9,613 nt of DNA from Comamonadaceae bacterium. Lineage in GTDB: Bacteria > Pseudomonadota > Gammaproteobacteria > Burkholderiales > Burkholderiaceae_C. Location of the stretch: the NCBI GenBank assembly GCA_947469815.1, contig CANIRI010000064.1, positions 1 to 9,613 of the forward strand, given 5' to 3'. Position 1 is the first letter of the stretch; every line of letters begins with the position of its first letter. This document shows positions 1 through 7,889 of the stretch, one piece after another. The notes under the pieces are model-generated. The model was given only the letters and a program-made list of their open reading frames with translations. It searched no databases and had not been told where the DNA came from. Both the position numbers and the translations under genes were made by a program.

Positions 1-63
1 CAGGTCCACCGCAAAGAACTGCGCCCCGCCGACAACGAACGCCGGTTTCCACTGGCTGCCTGA
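1..63 (+). CDS. Possible C-terminal end of an upstream gene (partial, frame uncertain)
   Basis: Two plus-strand frames are open from the left edge. The one ending with TGA at 61-63 would give a charged 20-residue tail ending in RRFPLAA. The other ends with TGA at 74-76, would give a tail ending in WLPEGVL, and would form an ATGA overlap with the next start at 73. Both have mostly G or C at third positions, so I cannot choose between them from so little sequence. The ATGA alternative matches the coupling style of the rest of the operon. Either way, a gene on the same strand probably ends here and the operon probably begins further upstream. Nothing can be said about function. Confidence 0.35.
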   Translation, partial: QVHRKELRPADNERRFPLAA

Positions 64-68
64 AGGAG
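63..68 (+). promoter_or_regulatory. Strong Shine-Dalgarno site for the gene at 73
   Basis: AAGGAG lies four bases before the ATG at 73. It is the best ribosome-binding sequence in the left part of the window and supports that start. No convincing -35/-10 promoter or operator is visible in the 62 bases before it. Confidence 0.7.
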
Positions 69-72
69 TCCT

Positions 73-1023
73 ATGAGCGCATCCACTGCCGCCACGTCAA
101 GCTTGGCTTTCACGCAGCACAGCAACCTGGTTCCTTTGCCTTACCGGCAGGTCAGCGTGCAGCCCTACGCCGGTGCCATGACGGCTGCGGCCATCAGCGC
201 GCACTTCATGGGCCGCGAGGCCTACCGGCGAACCAACTTCATCGTGCTGCACCGGGGTGACGTGCGCAACAGTCCCCTGGCCGTGATCGCCATTGCCCGC
301 ACCAACGACAAAGACCTGTTTTCACCCATTACCGAAGTCGAAGTACTCGCGCTCCCGGACGACTGCGTATTCGCCCAAGACGCGCAGACCGACTGTGCCA
401 ACCGTTCTGCCCTTGCCGAGCTGGCGCACCGGTCGGGCGCTGGGAAACAGCAGACGCTGGTTGCCTGGGGCCTGTATGACCATGTGAATTTCATACACCA
501 CCCGGATCCGCTGCTACTCCGTATTGTGGAAGTCGCTCCGCCCGAACCTGCCAAGCTCTTCGATCTGGTGCGGCATGTGCTCAGCTACGCGGATCTGCCT
601 GCCATTCGGATTGTGCTGGAGCGTATCGACGTGGCCCAACTTGCCCGCAGTTGCCCGGCAAAGGAATACCTGGTGCCCTGCCGCAGTGGCGGCTTGGATG
701 ACCTGGGTGCGCCGGTGCATTTTCTGGACGAGCGCCCCGCCGAGCGGCGCGACTGGGTGCTGGTCGGTTGCGAGCGCAGTTTGCAGTTCCACCGCCACTA
801 TTACGGTGACGAGCCACCACGCGTAGAAATGTGTCCGCGCCAAATCGCCGGTGCGCGCAGCGAGCCGACTCTGCTCAAGTGTTGTCTCTTGGAGTTTGAT
901 ATTGAGCAGAACGGCCAGGTGATGACCGTCCCCTGGGGAACCGATTTGGTCATGGTGGAGCGCGCGCTCAAGCAGCTCACCGGCGATCCAGCGGCAGTGC
1001 AAGGGGCACCGCATGCTGGATAG
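73..1023 (+). CDS. Uncharacterised Cys/His-rich protein, first complete gene of the CoM operon
   Basis: I do not recognise this 316-residue protein and assign it no function. It has no signal peptide or membrane segment, so it is probably cytoplasmic. Visible features are eight cysteines (about residues 98, 108, 194, 203, 233, 254, 270 and 271) and two His-rich stretches, one around 137-143 (DHVNFIHH) and one around 240-244 (HRHYY). These could bind a metal, but no recognised zinc-finger or iron-sulfur spacing is present. I see no nucleotide-binding loop, helix-turn-helix or ALDH/SDR motif. The start is set by a strong AAGGAG. Its end overlaps the phosphosulfolactate synthase gene by 11 bases, so the two are almost certainly co-translated. 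The position directly before an xcbB-C-D-E-like set suggests a role in CoM synthesis or use: an enzyme for an unassigned step, an assembly factor or a sensor. That role is inferred from context only. Confidence 0.85.
   Translation: MSASTAATSSLAFTQHSNLVPLPYRQVSVQPYAGAMTAAAISAHFMGREAYRRTNFIVLHRGDVRNSPLAVIAIARTNDKDLFSPITEVEVLALPDDCVFAQDAQTDCANRSALAELAHRSGAGKQQTLVAWGLYDHVNFIHHPDPLLLRIVEVAPPEPAKLFDLVRHVLSYADLPAIRIVLERIDVAQLARSCPAKEYLVPCRSGGLDDLGAPVHFLDERPAERRDWVLVGCERSLQFHRHYYGDEPPRVEMCPRQIAGARSEPTLLKCCLLEFDIEQNGQVMTVPWGTDLVMVERALKQLTGDPAAVQGAPHAG
1001..1006 (+). promoter_or_regulatory. Shine-Dalgarno site for the phosphosulfolactate synthase
   Basis: AAGGGG lies six bases before the ATG at 1013, inside the 3' end of the preceding gene. 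It favours 1013 over the internal ATG at 1094, which would remove the 27 residues before the conserved TMIID strand. Confidence 0.6.
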
Positions 1024-1957
1024 CCACTGGGGTGATATCGCGGTGATTGCCGAGTTGCGTCGACAGCGCACGGCCGGGCCCCGTGAGCACGGCATGACGA
1101 TGATCATTGATACCGGCTTGGGTGTGGCCGCAACGGCCGATTTGCTGGAAGTGGCCGGTGATTACATTGATGTGTGGAAGCTCAGTTTCGGCACCTCTGT
1201 GTTCGTACGGCCCTCCGTGCTGGAACGTAAATTGGAGCTGATCAATTCCAAAAACATCCTCAGCTGTCCTGGTGGCACCCTGATGGAAGCAGCGATCCTG
1301 CAACACCCCAGCCATGCTTACATGCGACGCGCGGTGGATGTGGGTTTTAAGGCGGTGGAAATTTCTGATGGCACCATTGAGATGTCGGCCTTCCAGCGCA
1401 AAACTGCGATTGATGCAGCACTCAGCGCGGGCTTGGTCACGATCACCGAGGTCGGCAAAAAAGATCCCAAGGCCCAGCCCAGCATGCGGGCCCTTGCCGA
1501 GCAGGCTCGGCGCGATCTCGAATGGGGTGCGCGTTGGGTGGTGGTGGAGGGCCGTGAATCGGGTACCTGTGTCGGTCCTTATGACGATGAGGGCAATAGC
1601 GATGTGGCCTCTTTGGAAGTCTTTGCCCAGGTCCTGGGCGATCAAGTTGATCGGGTGATATGGGAGGCGCCGCTCAAGCACCAGCAAACCGTTTTGATCG
1701 ACCGTTTCGGATTGAACGTGGGCTTGGGCAACATACCGCCGGACCGCGTGCTGGCCCTGGAAGCTTTGCGCTTAGGTTTGCGATTTGAAACACTCAAGCC
1801 TTTGGCCGACGCGCTGCGCCGATCCAGCCAGGGCTCACCCGATCTGTATGAGGCGGTTTTGATAGGAAACGCTATCGACGGTCGCGCCAGTTTGATTCGT
1901 CCGCCCTACGCTATGCCGCAGGTGACTTTGGGCTCGCAGAGTGATGAGCGGCACTGA
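1013..1957 (+). CDS. xcbB1: Phosphosulfolactate synthase (ComA/XcbB1 family)
   Basis: Enzymes of this family add sulfite to phosphoenolpyruvate to give (2R)-phospho-3-sulfolactate, the committed step of coenzyme M synthesis in PEP-dependent methanogens and in Xanthobacter. The 314-residue protein shows the family's TIM-barrel motifs in order: TMIIDTGLG (29-37), [12 protein letters not shown] (51-62), PGGTLMEAA (86-94), [14 protein letters not shown] (111-124), ITEVGKKDP (144-152), RESG (181-184), [11 protein letters not shown] (215-225) and NVGLGNI (235-241). The C-terminus is somewhat longer than in archaeal ComA. Minor departures from the ComA consensus as I recall it are GRESG where ARESG is usual and GLRFET where GLRGDT is usual. 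The four following genes match the bacterial CoM cluster, which supports CoM synthesis rather than sulfolactate production, for example in spores. The start is chosen from the AAGGGG site. The 3' end overlaps the next gene by 14 bases. Confidence 0.93.
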   Translation: MLDSHWGDIAVIAELRRQRTAGPREHGMTMIIDTGLGVAATADLLEVAGDYIDVWKLSFGTSVFVRPSVLERKLELINSKNILSCPGGTLMEAAILQHPSHAYMRRAVDVGFKAVEISDGTIEMSAFQRKTAIDAALSAGLVTITEVGKKDPKAQPSMRALAEQARRDLEWGARWVVVEGRESGTCVGPYDDEGNSDVASLEVFAQVLGDQVDRVIWEAPLKHQQTVLIDRFGLNVGLGNIPPDRVLALEALRLGLRFETLKPLADALRRSSQGSPDLYEAVLIGNAIDGRASLIRPPYAMPQVTLGSQSDERH

Positions 1958-3455
1958 GCCCAGCGCAGCGCGCGTACTCGAGGTCGGGGGTCGTCTCCAA
2001 GGCGGCCCAGGTAGTGCACTGGTCGCGCGTGCTTTTGCTGAAGAACTGCGCCACCAAGCCGGCCTGTCCCAAGCGATCGGGCTTGTCGATCTGGCGTATG
2101 TGCTGGCGAACACCGAGGCCGGTCACATTCCGGCGCAGGAGGGTGGGCAATTACTGCGTGCCTTGCTGGAATTGCAGCAGCACAGCCTGATCCTGTATCC
2201 GGCGCTCGGCGACCTGTACACCAATCGGGAAGCGTGGCTGTATAGCCATACCCCCGCCACCGCCTGGTTGGGCTGCGGGCGGGCGCGCCGCGAAGCGACT
2301 ACCACGGCGTTCCACCTGCACGTCTGCGACGTTCTACGGGCATTGGCAGTACAACTGCTTGCATTGGGGCAGGAAATTGTGCTGGTGGCGCAGCGGGAGG
2401 CCGGCACCCTGGTGGCGGACTACACCTACTTGCAGGCTGGACAGCCCACCACATTTGGACATTACCTGCTGGGCTTCGTTGGCCCGCTGTTGCGTGACCT
2501 GGGGCGTGTCCAGGCCTTTCACGCCCGTTTTGACGCATCACCCGCTGGCTGCGGCAGCACCAACGGCTCGCCCTTGGCCCCGGACCGCCAACGGGTGGCC
2601 GAGTTGCTGGGATTTGCCGGTCTGGTCGCGCACGCACGCGACGCCATGTGGCAAGCCGATGGTCCAATTGAGGGCATGGCCGCTGTGGTGGCGGCCTTGG
2701 TCAACATGGACCGCCTGGCCGAAGATCTCATGGTTTTTGCAAGCGCCGAGTTTGGCGTTGTGACCTTGGCCGACGGCGAGTCACGCGCCAGCAAGATCAT
2801 GCCGCAGAAAAAGAACCCCTTTGCGCTGGCTTATGTACGGGCGAGCGCCAACCAGGCTATTGGTTTGCAGGCAGCGTTGGCTGCATCGGGACGCACCCCG
2901 ACCGGGCAAATGGACAACCGCATGCTGGCCTATGGTGAACTGCCACGTGCGATCGATCTGGCTGCGGGAGCGGCTGAATTGATGCGCAGCGTATTGGCTG
3001 GCTTGCAGGTTAATCGGGACGCGGCAGAGCAGACGCTGCAGCGCAGCTTTGTGCTGGCGACGGACCTGGCCGAGTCGCTGGTGCGACATGCCCATGTGGA
3101 CCCGCGCGCCGCGCACACGGTCGCAGGGCGACTCGCCCGTTTGCTGCACGACAGTGGGCGTGCGCCGCAATCGCTGACCCCACACGATATCGCCCAGGCC
3201 AGCAGCGCATCGGGTGGTCCATCGCTTGTGATCAGTCCGGCTGCCTTGGCCCAAGCGCTTGACCCGCGCAGCGCCATTGCCCAGCGCACCGGTGAAGGCG
3301 CTGCCGCACCCGCTGCCTTGGCGCAGATGCTGGCGCACTATGGCGCGCAACTCGGTGAGGCTGCCACATGGTGTGAAGCCGAGAACCAAAGGAAATCGCT
3401 AGCCCAAACGGCATTGCTCGATGCCGTCCGCCGTACGGTGGAGCCGCAGACATGA
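1944..3455 (+). CDS. xcbC1: Argininosuccinate-lyase-like aspartase/fumarase superfamily enzyme, probable phosphosulfolactate phosphate-lyase (XcbC1-like)
   Basis: This 503-residue protein has the full fold of the argininosuccinate lyase branch of the superfamily. [15 protein letters not shown] (160-174) corresponds to the GYTHLQ-AQP region, and [11 protein letters not shown] (282-292) to the GSSxMPxKxN signature. The signature serine (Ser283), Lys289 and Asn291 are kept. The usual catalytic-region histidine of THLQ is Tyr162, the RSRND substrate loop reads R113-A-R-R-E117, and the signature glycine is alanine. It is therefore unlikely to be a working argininosuccinate lyase. XcbC1 of Xanthobacter belongs to this superfamily and eliminates phosphate from phosphosulfolactate to make sulfoacrylate. 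Gene order directly after the ComA-type gene makes that the best assignment, though C1 versus D1 rests on synteny. The ATG at 1944 is chosen; a GTG at 1941 in the same frame is possible. No good Shine-Dalgarno is present, so translation probably depends on coupling. Confidence 0.85.
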   Translation: MSGTEPSAARVLEVGGRLQGGPGSALVARAFAEELRHQAGLSQAIGLVDLAYVLANTEAGHIPAQEGGQLLRALLELQQHSLILYPALGDLYTNREAWLYSHTPATAWLGCGRARREATTTAFHLHVCDVLRALAVQLLALGQEIVLVAQREAGTLVADYTYLQAGQPTTFGHYLLGFVGPLLRDLGRVQAFHARFDASPAGCGSTNGSPLAPDRQRVAELLGFAGLVAHARDAMWQADGPIEGMAAVVAALVNMDRLAEDLMVFASAEFGVVTLADGESRASKIMPQKKNPFALAYVRASANQAIGLQAALAASGRTPTGQMDNRMLAYGELPRAIDLAAGAAELMRSVLAGLQVNRDAAEQTLQRSFVLATDLAESLVRHAHVDPRAAHTVAGRLARLLHDSGRAPQSLTPHDIAQASSASGGPSLVISPAALAQALDPRSAIAQRTGEGAAAPAALAQMLAHYGAQLGEAATWCEAENQRKSLAQTALLDAVRRTVEPQT

Positions 3456-4810
3456 GCGCCGCGACCATGCAGGATTCGGTAGTTTTTGGCAGCCTGTGGA
3501 GCCAGTCATCGGTGCATGCGCTGTTTGCCGAAATTCCGCGTACCCGCGCCTGGCTGGAGATCGTGGCGGTGCTGGCTGAGGTGCAGTCCGAGTTCGATCT
3601 GATTCCTGCCGATTCAGCACGCGCCGTTGCCGCCTGCTGCCGAAGCCTAACGGTTGACGCCGCGCTGCTGGAGGAATTCCGCGCCGGACGCGAGGCCAGC
3701 GGCCACTCCATGCAGGGCTTGATACGGTTGGTGCAGGCGCGACTGGAGCCGCAGCATGCCCAATGGGTGTATGCCGGTGCCACCGTGCAGGACGTTACCG
3801 ACACATGGACCATGCTGGTGCTGCGTCAGGTGCACAAGGGGTTTGAAGAGCAACTGGTAGCGCTGGACCGTGTGTTAGCGGCACTGGCCGCGCGCCATCG
3901 CGACACCGTGATGGTGGGCCGTACCCATGGCCAGCAGGGCCTGCCGATTACCTTTGGCTACAAAGTGGCGGTCTGGCTGGTTGAGCTGCGCCGGCATCGC
4001 CAACGTCTGCTGGAAGTAGGCAGTCGCAGCCACACCGCGCAACTGTGTGGCGGCGTGGGCAGCGTCGCCTCGCTGGGGCCGCGCGGCCTGGAGGTACAGG
4101 CCCGATTCGCGCAGCGTTTGGGTTTGACGGCTCCGGCTATTTCCTGGACGAACAGCCGCGACGTGTATGCTGAATGGGGCAACCTGCTGACAATGCTCAG
4201 CGGTACCGCCGACCGCATCGGCCATGAGGTCTACAACCTGCAGCGCAGCGAGATCGCCGAGCTGCGCGAGGGCTTGGTGCCGGGTACGGTGGGCAGCATC
4301 ACCATGCCGCACAAGCGCAACCCCGAGATCGCCGAGCATCTGGGAACGCTGGCCCGTCTCACCCGGCATCTCGCTGCCGCGCTCAATGAGGGCTTGGTGC
4401 ACGACCATGAGCGCGACGGCCGCGCCTGGAAAACCGAATGGCATGCCCTGCCGGAGGCAACCATGATGACTGCCCGGGCGCTGGAACTTCTGCTGACCAT
4501 GTTGGAAGGTTTGGAGGTCGATGCTTTGCGCATGCGCGCTAACGCGGAATCCACCGGCGGCTTTGTGCTGTCCGAGGCTTTCATGCTGGCACTGGCGCCC
4601 ATGCTCGGGCGCGATGCAGCGCACCGCTTGCTGTACCAGTTGTCGCTGGACGCCCAAGCCTGCGGCCAGACTTTTGCCCAGGCGGTTCGCGCTGACGCCA
4701 CCATCAGCGCGCATCTGGCGGCCGCTGATGTTCACGCCTTGCTCGACCTGGGCCGCCACACCGGCCAATGCGCTGCCATGGTGGACAGAGTGTTGGTGGG
4801 CGCTGCATGA
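3452..4810 (+). CDS. xcbD1: Adenylosuccinate lyase/carboxymuconate cycloisomerase-like superfamily enzyme (XcbD1-like, CoM biosynthesis)
   Basis: This 452-residue protein resembles the PurB/PcaB branch of the aspartase/fumarase superfamily and has the usual length. Motifs in order are [13 protein letters not shown] (from 107), [15 protein letters not shown] (from 156, with the catalytic-region His159 kept) and [11 protein letters not shown] (281-291, with Ser282, Lys288 and Asn290 kept). Two positions differ from the canonical family: the TSxD loop that contacts the substrate carboxylates is TVQD (Val112), and the second serine of GSS is Ile283. The substrate is thus probably not adenylosuccinate or carboxymuconate. 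In Xanthobacter the second superfamily member of the CoM cluster, XcbD1, acts after sulfoacrylate formation; I do not assign its exact step. It starts with an ATGA overlap on the preceding stop, with GGAG eight bases upstream, and ends with an ATGA overlap on the PLP gene. Confidence 0.85.
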   Translation: MSAATMQDSVVFGSLWSQSSVHALFAEIPRTRAWLEIVAVLAEVQSEFDLIPADSARAVAACCRSLTVDAALLEEFRAGREASGHSMQGLIRLVQARLEPQHAQWVYAGATVQDVTDTWTMLVLRQVHKGFEEQLVALDRVLAALAARHRDTVMVGRTHGQQGLPITFGYKVAVWLVELRRHRQRLLEVGSRSHTAQLCGGVGSVASLGPRGLEVQARFAQRLGLTAPAISWTNSRDVYAEWGNLLTMLSGTADRIGHEVYNLQRSEIAELREGLVPGTVGSITMPHKRNPEIAEHLGTLARLTRHLAAALNEGLVHDHERDGRAWKTEWHALPEATMMTARALELLLTMLEGLEVDALRMRANAESTGGFVLSEAFMLALAPMLGRDAAHRLLYQLSLDAQACGQTFAQAVRADATISAHLAAADVHALLDLGRHTGQCAAMVDRVLVGAA

Positions 4811-5817
4811 AGGCCCACTTGTTCGATCGCCTGGATGCCTTGCCGCGTGAGCGGCTTGCGCTGCTACCCACGCCGCTGAGCCCGGCTGCGCAACTCGGGA
4901 CCGCCATCGGGCTGCCCGGTTTGTGGATCAAACACGACGAGTTAATCGGTTTTGGTTTTGGTGGCAACAAGGTGCGCGGGCTGGAATTGCTATTGGCCGA
5001 TGCCCGCGCCCAGGGTGCCGATGTGTTGGTAACCGGTGCCGGTGCGCAGTCCAACCACGTGCGGGCCACTGCTGCTGCTGCGGCGTATGCGGGCATGGAC
5101 ACGCATGCCGTGTACTGGGGTGAACCCCCGGCAGCCGTCGAGGGCAATTTACTGCTGACGCGCATGCTCGGTGCCACCACCACATTCACTCACAGCAACG
5201 ATCGCAGCCAGCTCGATGGCGCGATTACCGCTGTGGCCGCAGATCTGCGTCAGGCAGGACGCTGCCCTTACAGCATTCCGCGCGGCGGGGCGTGTGCGCT
5301 GGGGGTTTTAGGGCATGCCCTGGCCGCACGGGAACTGTTAGCGCAGTGCCGCGCATTGGGTCTGTTTCCCACCCGCGTGCTGATGGCCGTGGGTTCCGGC
5401 GGAACACTGGCGGGTTGGTTGCTGGGTTCGGCCGCGCTGGGCGCGCCTTGGCGCGTTGAGGGTGTGACGGTCAGCCGTCCGGCAGACGAGGCGCGCGCCC
5501 GGGTTCTGGAGCTGGCGACGCAAGCCGCAGCGCTGCTGGGTCAGGCACCCATGGTGCATGCGCAGCACGTGCGGGTACACGACGGTTTCATTGGTCCGGG
5601 CTACGGTATTCCCAGCCCGCAGGGGCAGGCCGCCATTGCGCTGGCGGCGCGCCAGCAGGCTGTTTTTTTCGACCCCACTTACACCGGCAAAGCCTTTGCC
5701 GGTTTGCGCGCCCAGTGCGCCGACCCGACTTGGGCGCAGGCAGGTGCGGTGGTCTTCATCCATTCCGGCGGCGAGCCCGCGCTGTTTACCGGCCAAGGCC
5801 AGGGACTTGCAACATGA
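4807..5817 (+). CDS. xcbE1: D-cysteine desulfhydrase/ACC deaminase-like PLP enzyme (XcbE1-like, CoM biosynthesis)
   Basis: This 336-residue fold-type II PLP enzyme has the typical family length. Visible motifs are PTPLSPA near the N-terminus (21-27), IKHDELIGFGFGGNKVRGLE (41-60) with Lys55 as the predicted Schiff-base lysine, the QSNH substrate/PLP loop (81-84), the glycine-rich phosphate loop GSGGT (196-200), DPTYTGKA (289-296) and HSGGEPALF (319-327). Relatives release H2S or ammonia from D-cysteine or aminocyclopropane-carboxylate. In Xanthobacter the homologous XcbE1 lies at the same place in the CoM cluster and is thought to act in the late steps that include thiolation. The ATG at 4807 is preferred over an in-frame upstream start at 4768: it forms an ATGA overlap with the preceding stop and places the usual amount of sequence before PTPL. 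Its Shine-Dalgarno is weak, so coupling is likely. Sequence alone cannot exclude a plain D-cysteine desulfhydrase; the neighbours argue for CoM synthesis. Confidence 0.88.
   Translation: MKAHLFDRLDALPRERLALLPTPLSPAAQLGTAIGLPGLWIKHDELIGFGFGGNKVRGLELLLADARAQGADVLVTGAGAQSNHVRATAAAAAYAGMDTHAVYWGEPPAAVEGNLLLTRMLGATTTFTHSNDRSQLDGAITAVAADLRQAGRCPYSIPRGGACALGVLGHALAARELLAQCRALGLFPTRVLMAVGSGGTLAGWLLGSAALGAPWRVEGVTVSRPADEARARVLELATQAAALLGQAPMVHAQHVRVHDGFIGPGYGIPSPQGQAAIALAARQQAVFFDPTYTGKAFAGLRAQCADPTWAQAGAVVFIHSGGEPALFTGQGQGLAT
5801..5805 (+). promoter_or_regulatory. Shine-Dalgarno site deciding the acyl-CoA synthetase start
   Basis: AGGGA lies eight bases before the ATG at 5814. It supports that start, which overlaps the preceding TGA as ATGA, over the in-frame upstream ATG at 5715. 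The latter would add 33 residues of non-family sequence lying wholly within the PLP gene. Confidence 0.5.
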
Positions 5818-7889
5818 CATCTTTGCTTCATTGGGGTCAAGCGGCCTTCAGCCCACGCCGTATTGCGTTGGTTGGCGCATCGGAGGAAAAAGGCAAGGCG
5901 GGCAAACTGCTGATGGACAACCTCCTAGGCAACCCAGACACGCAGGTGGTGCCCATACACCCAAGCGCCCAGCACATCATGGGTTTACCTGCGTTTGCCA
6001 CAGTCGCGGCCGTGCCGCAGCCGGTTGACTTGGCGATTGTGGTCACCCCGGCTGGGAGCACGCCGGCCATCCTGCGCGACTGTGCGGCAGCACGGGTGCC
6101 GGTGGTGATGGTGCTCAGCGGCGGGTTTGCCGAAACCGGTACGGCAGGGGCAGCCCTGGAGCAGGAGCTGCGCGCTATTGCGCACGACAGCGGTATCCGT
6201 CTGATCGGCCCTAACTGCCTGGGCGTTATTGACAGCACGCAACAACTGAATGCGTCTATGGCGATGGGCATTCCGGCCAGTGGCGGGGTTGCCTTGTTCA
6301 CCCAAAGCGGCTCCTATGCGATGGCGGCGTTTTCACGCTCGCAAGAGGGTGCTATTGGCTTTTCGAAGGTGCTGTCAGCGGGTAATAAGGCTGATGTGAA
6401 CGAGGTCGACGCGGTGCGTTTTTTTGGCGCCGATCCAGCAACACGGGTGCTGGCGCTGGTTCTGGAGTCGGTCTCGGATGGGGCGGCGCTGGTGCAGGCT
6501 CTGCGCGCCGTGACCCCGCATAAACCGGTAGTCATACTCAAAACCGGACGCAGCCATGCCGGGCAGCGTGCGGCCAGCAGCCACACTGCGGCGCTGGCAC
6601 AAGACTTCGCCATCACCCGCGCTCTTTTGCGTCAGGCCGGAGCCATATTGGTCGACGATGGGCTGACGCTGTTTGACGTCGCTGCTGCGCTGGACTGCCA
6701 AGGCGTCTTGCGCGGGCCGCGCGTTGCCATCATCAGCAATTCAGGCGGCACCGGCGTGGAACTTACCGATTTGTGTGAGGCCCAGGGTTTACAGGTGCCG
6801 CAGTTATCTTCCAGCTTGCAAGCGGCGATAGCGGCGCACCTGCCTGCCCACGGCAGCGCGGCCAACCCGATCGATGTGACCACGGCATGGGCGCGCTTTC
6901 CAGCTATGTACGGCCAGAGCATTCAAGCGCTGCTGGAGAGCGACGAGGTCGATGCCGTCATACCGGTCCTGCTTCAGCGTTCGGCCTTGGACGAGGGCGT
7001 GATCGACGCCGTGATTGCCCAGTCGCAACAGGCGCGCGCCAAAGGAATCGATAAACCCATTCATGTGTGCTGGGCTGCGCCCGCCCAGGCTGAACCGATG
7101 CGGCGCAAGCTGATGGCGGCCGGCATTCCCTGCCACGATTGGGCTGCACGCAGCGCGCGCGTGCTGGCGCATTGCCGCACCCCGATGCAATCGCCGCCAG
7201 TCACGGTTCCGCCCGCGCTGCCTTTTCCGGCGGCTTTTGATACCCACGCCTCGTGGCCTGAACCAGCGCAGCTGTTTGCGCAACTGGACGCCTGGAATTT
7301 GCCGCTGGCGGCGTACCGCTGTGTGGATGATGCGCCTGCGGCGGTTCACGCTGCGCGCGCGCTCGGTTTCCCGGTGGCGCTCAAAGCGATTCGAACGGGG
7401 CTTTTGCACAAGACCGAAGCCGGTGCCGTGCGCCTGAACCTGCCTGACGCAGATGCCGTCCTGCGGGCCTGCGTGGACTTTGACGCCCGCTTGGGCAAGG
7501 GTTCCGTTCTGGTGCAAGCGCAAGCCAATCCGGGGGTCGAGTTGATGTTGGGCGCGGTACGCGACCCGACGTTTGGCCCGGTCATGGTCTTTGGGCTCGG
7601 TGGAGTCTGGGCTGAGGTGCTGGGCGATGTGGTGATGCGCCTGTGCCCGCTGAGCCCAGCCGAAGTGGAACTGGCGCTTACCGAGTTGCGGGCGCAGGCT
7701 TTGCTGGATGGTGCGCGTGGCACTGAGCCGCTAGACCGGCACGCGTTGGCACAGCTGATTTCCCGTGTTTCCGAATGGATTGCGCGTGCGCCCTGGTGCC
7801 GCGAACTCGACCTCAACCCCGTGATTGCCCACGGATCCTCGTTTGTCATCGTAGATGCGCGTATGCGCGTAGAAAAGGAAAAACCATGA
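5814..7889 (+). CDS. ADP-forming acyl-CoA synthetase, fused alpha-beta subunits
   Basis: This 691-residue protein has the domain order of fused ADP-forming acetyl-CoA synthetases (NDP-forming acid-CoA ligases), which reversibly couple an acid, CoA and ATP to acyl-CoA, ADP and phosphate. The CoA-binding Rossmann domain begins with RRIALVGAS (15-23) and includes IGPNCLGV (131-138). The succinyl-CoA-synthetase-like domain includes LFTQSGS (161-167) and the phosphohistidine loop AASSHTAAL (253-261), with His257 as the predicted phosphorylated residue. A second flavodoxin-like domain contains ISNSGGTG (307-314). The C-terminal ATP-grasp domain runs from about 485 and includes LLHKTEAGAV (530-539), MVFGLGGVWAEVLGD (591-605) and ELDLNPVI (664-671). 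All catalytic landmarks I can check are present, so it should be active. The acid substrate cannot be read from sequence. Coupling to the CoM genes and to an acylating aldehyde dehydrogenase suggests a sulfonated acid, such as a CoM-thioether acetate or sulfoacetate. ATGA overlaps occur at both ends. Confidence 0.9.
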   Translation: MTSLLHWGQAAFSPRRIALVGASEEKGKAGKLLMDNLLGNPDTQVVPIHPSAQHIMGLPAFATVAAVPQPVDLAIVVTPAGSTPAILRDCAAARVPVVMVLSGGFAETGTAGAALEQELRAIAHDSGIRLIGPNCLGVIDSTQQLNASMAMGIPASGGVALFTQSGSYAMAAFSRSQEGAIGFSKVLSAGNKADVNEVDAVRFFGADPATRVLALVLESVSDGAALVQALRAVTPHKPVVILKTGRSHAGQRAASSHTAALAQDFAITRALLRQAGAILVDDGLTLFDVAAALDCQGVLRGPRVAIISNSGGTGVELTDLCEAQGLQVPQLSSSLQAAIAAHLPAHGSAANPIDVTTAWARFPAMYGQSIQALLESDEVDAVIPVLLQRSALDEGVIDAVIAQSQQARAKGIDKPIHVCWAAPAQAEPMRRKLMAAGIPCHDWAARSARVLAHCRTPMQSPPVTVPPALPFPAAFDTHASWPEPAQLFAQLDAWNLPLAAYRCVDDAPAAVHAARALGFPVALKAIRTGLLHKTEAGAVRLNLPDADAVLRACVDFDARLGKGSVLVQAQANPGVELMLGAVRDPTFGPVMVFGLGGVWAEVLGDVVMRLCPLSPAEVELALTELRAQALLDGARGTEPLDRHALAQLISRVSEWIARAPWCRELDLNPVIAHGSSFVIVDARMRVEKEKP
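7875..7880 (+). promoter_or_regulatory. Shine-Dalgarno site deciding the aldehyde dehydrogenase start
   Basis: AAGGAA lies five bases before the ATG at 7886, which overlaps the synthetase stop as ATGA. The same frame is open further upstream, to 7775, but that extension lies inside the synthetase gene and gives unrelated sequence, so 7886 is the start. Confidence 0.65.

Noticed and set aside
4269..4400. Short direct repeat GAGGGCTTGGTGC, at about 4269 and 4388
   Set aside because: It lies inside coding sequence, where both copies encode the same EGLV residues (in REGLVPG and NEGLVHD). Thirteen bases at this codon bias is plausible by chance and nothing suggests a mobile or regulatory repeat.
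3875..4768. Minus-strand open frame of 297 codons opposite the second lyase
   Set aside because: It has no family motifs, lies wholly within a confident gene, and its composition is that expected of an antisense shadow.
5662..5668. Run of seven T bases as a possible terminator or frameshift site
   Set aside because: It is inside the PLP gene, encodes FF before the DPTYTGKA motif, has no adjacent hairpin that I can see, and the frame continues intact through it.
1944..5817. Arginine, purine or protocatechuate metabolism (argininosuccinate lyase, adenylosuccinate lyase/cycloisomerase, D-cysteine desulfhydrase)
   Set aside because: No other genes of those pathways are present, key active-site residues differ from the canonical enzymes, and the order after a ComA-type synthase matches the bacterial CoM cluster.
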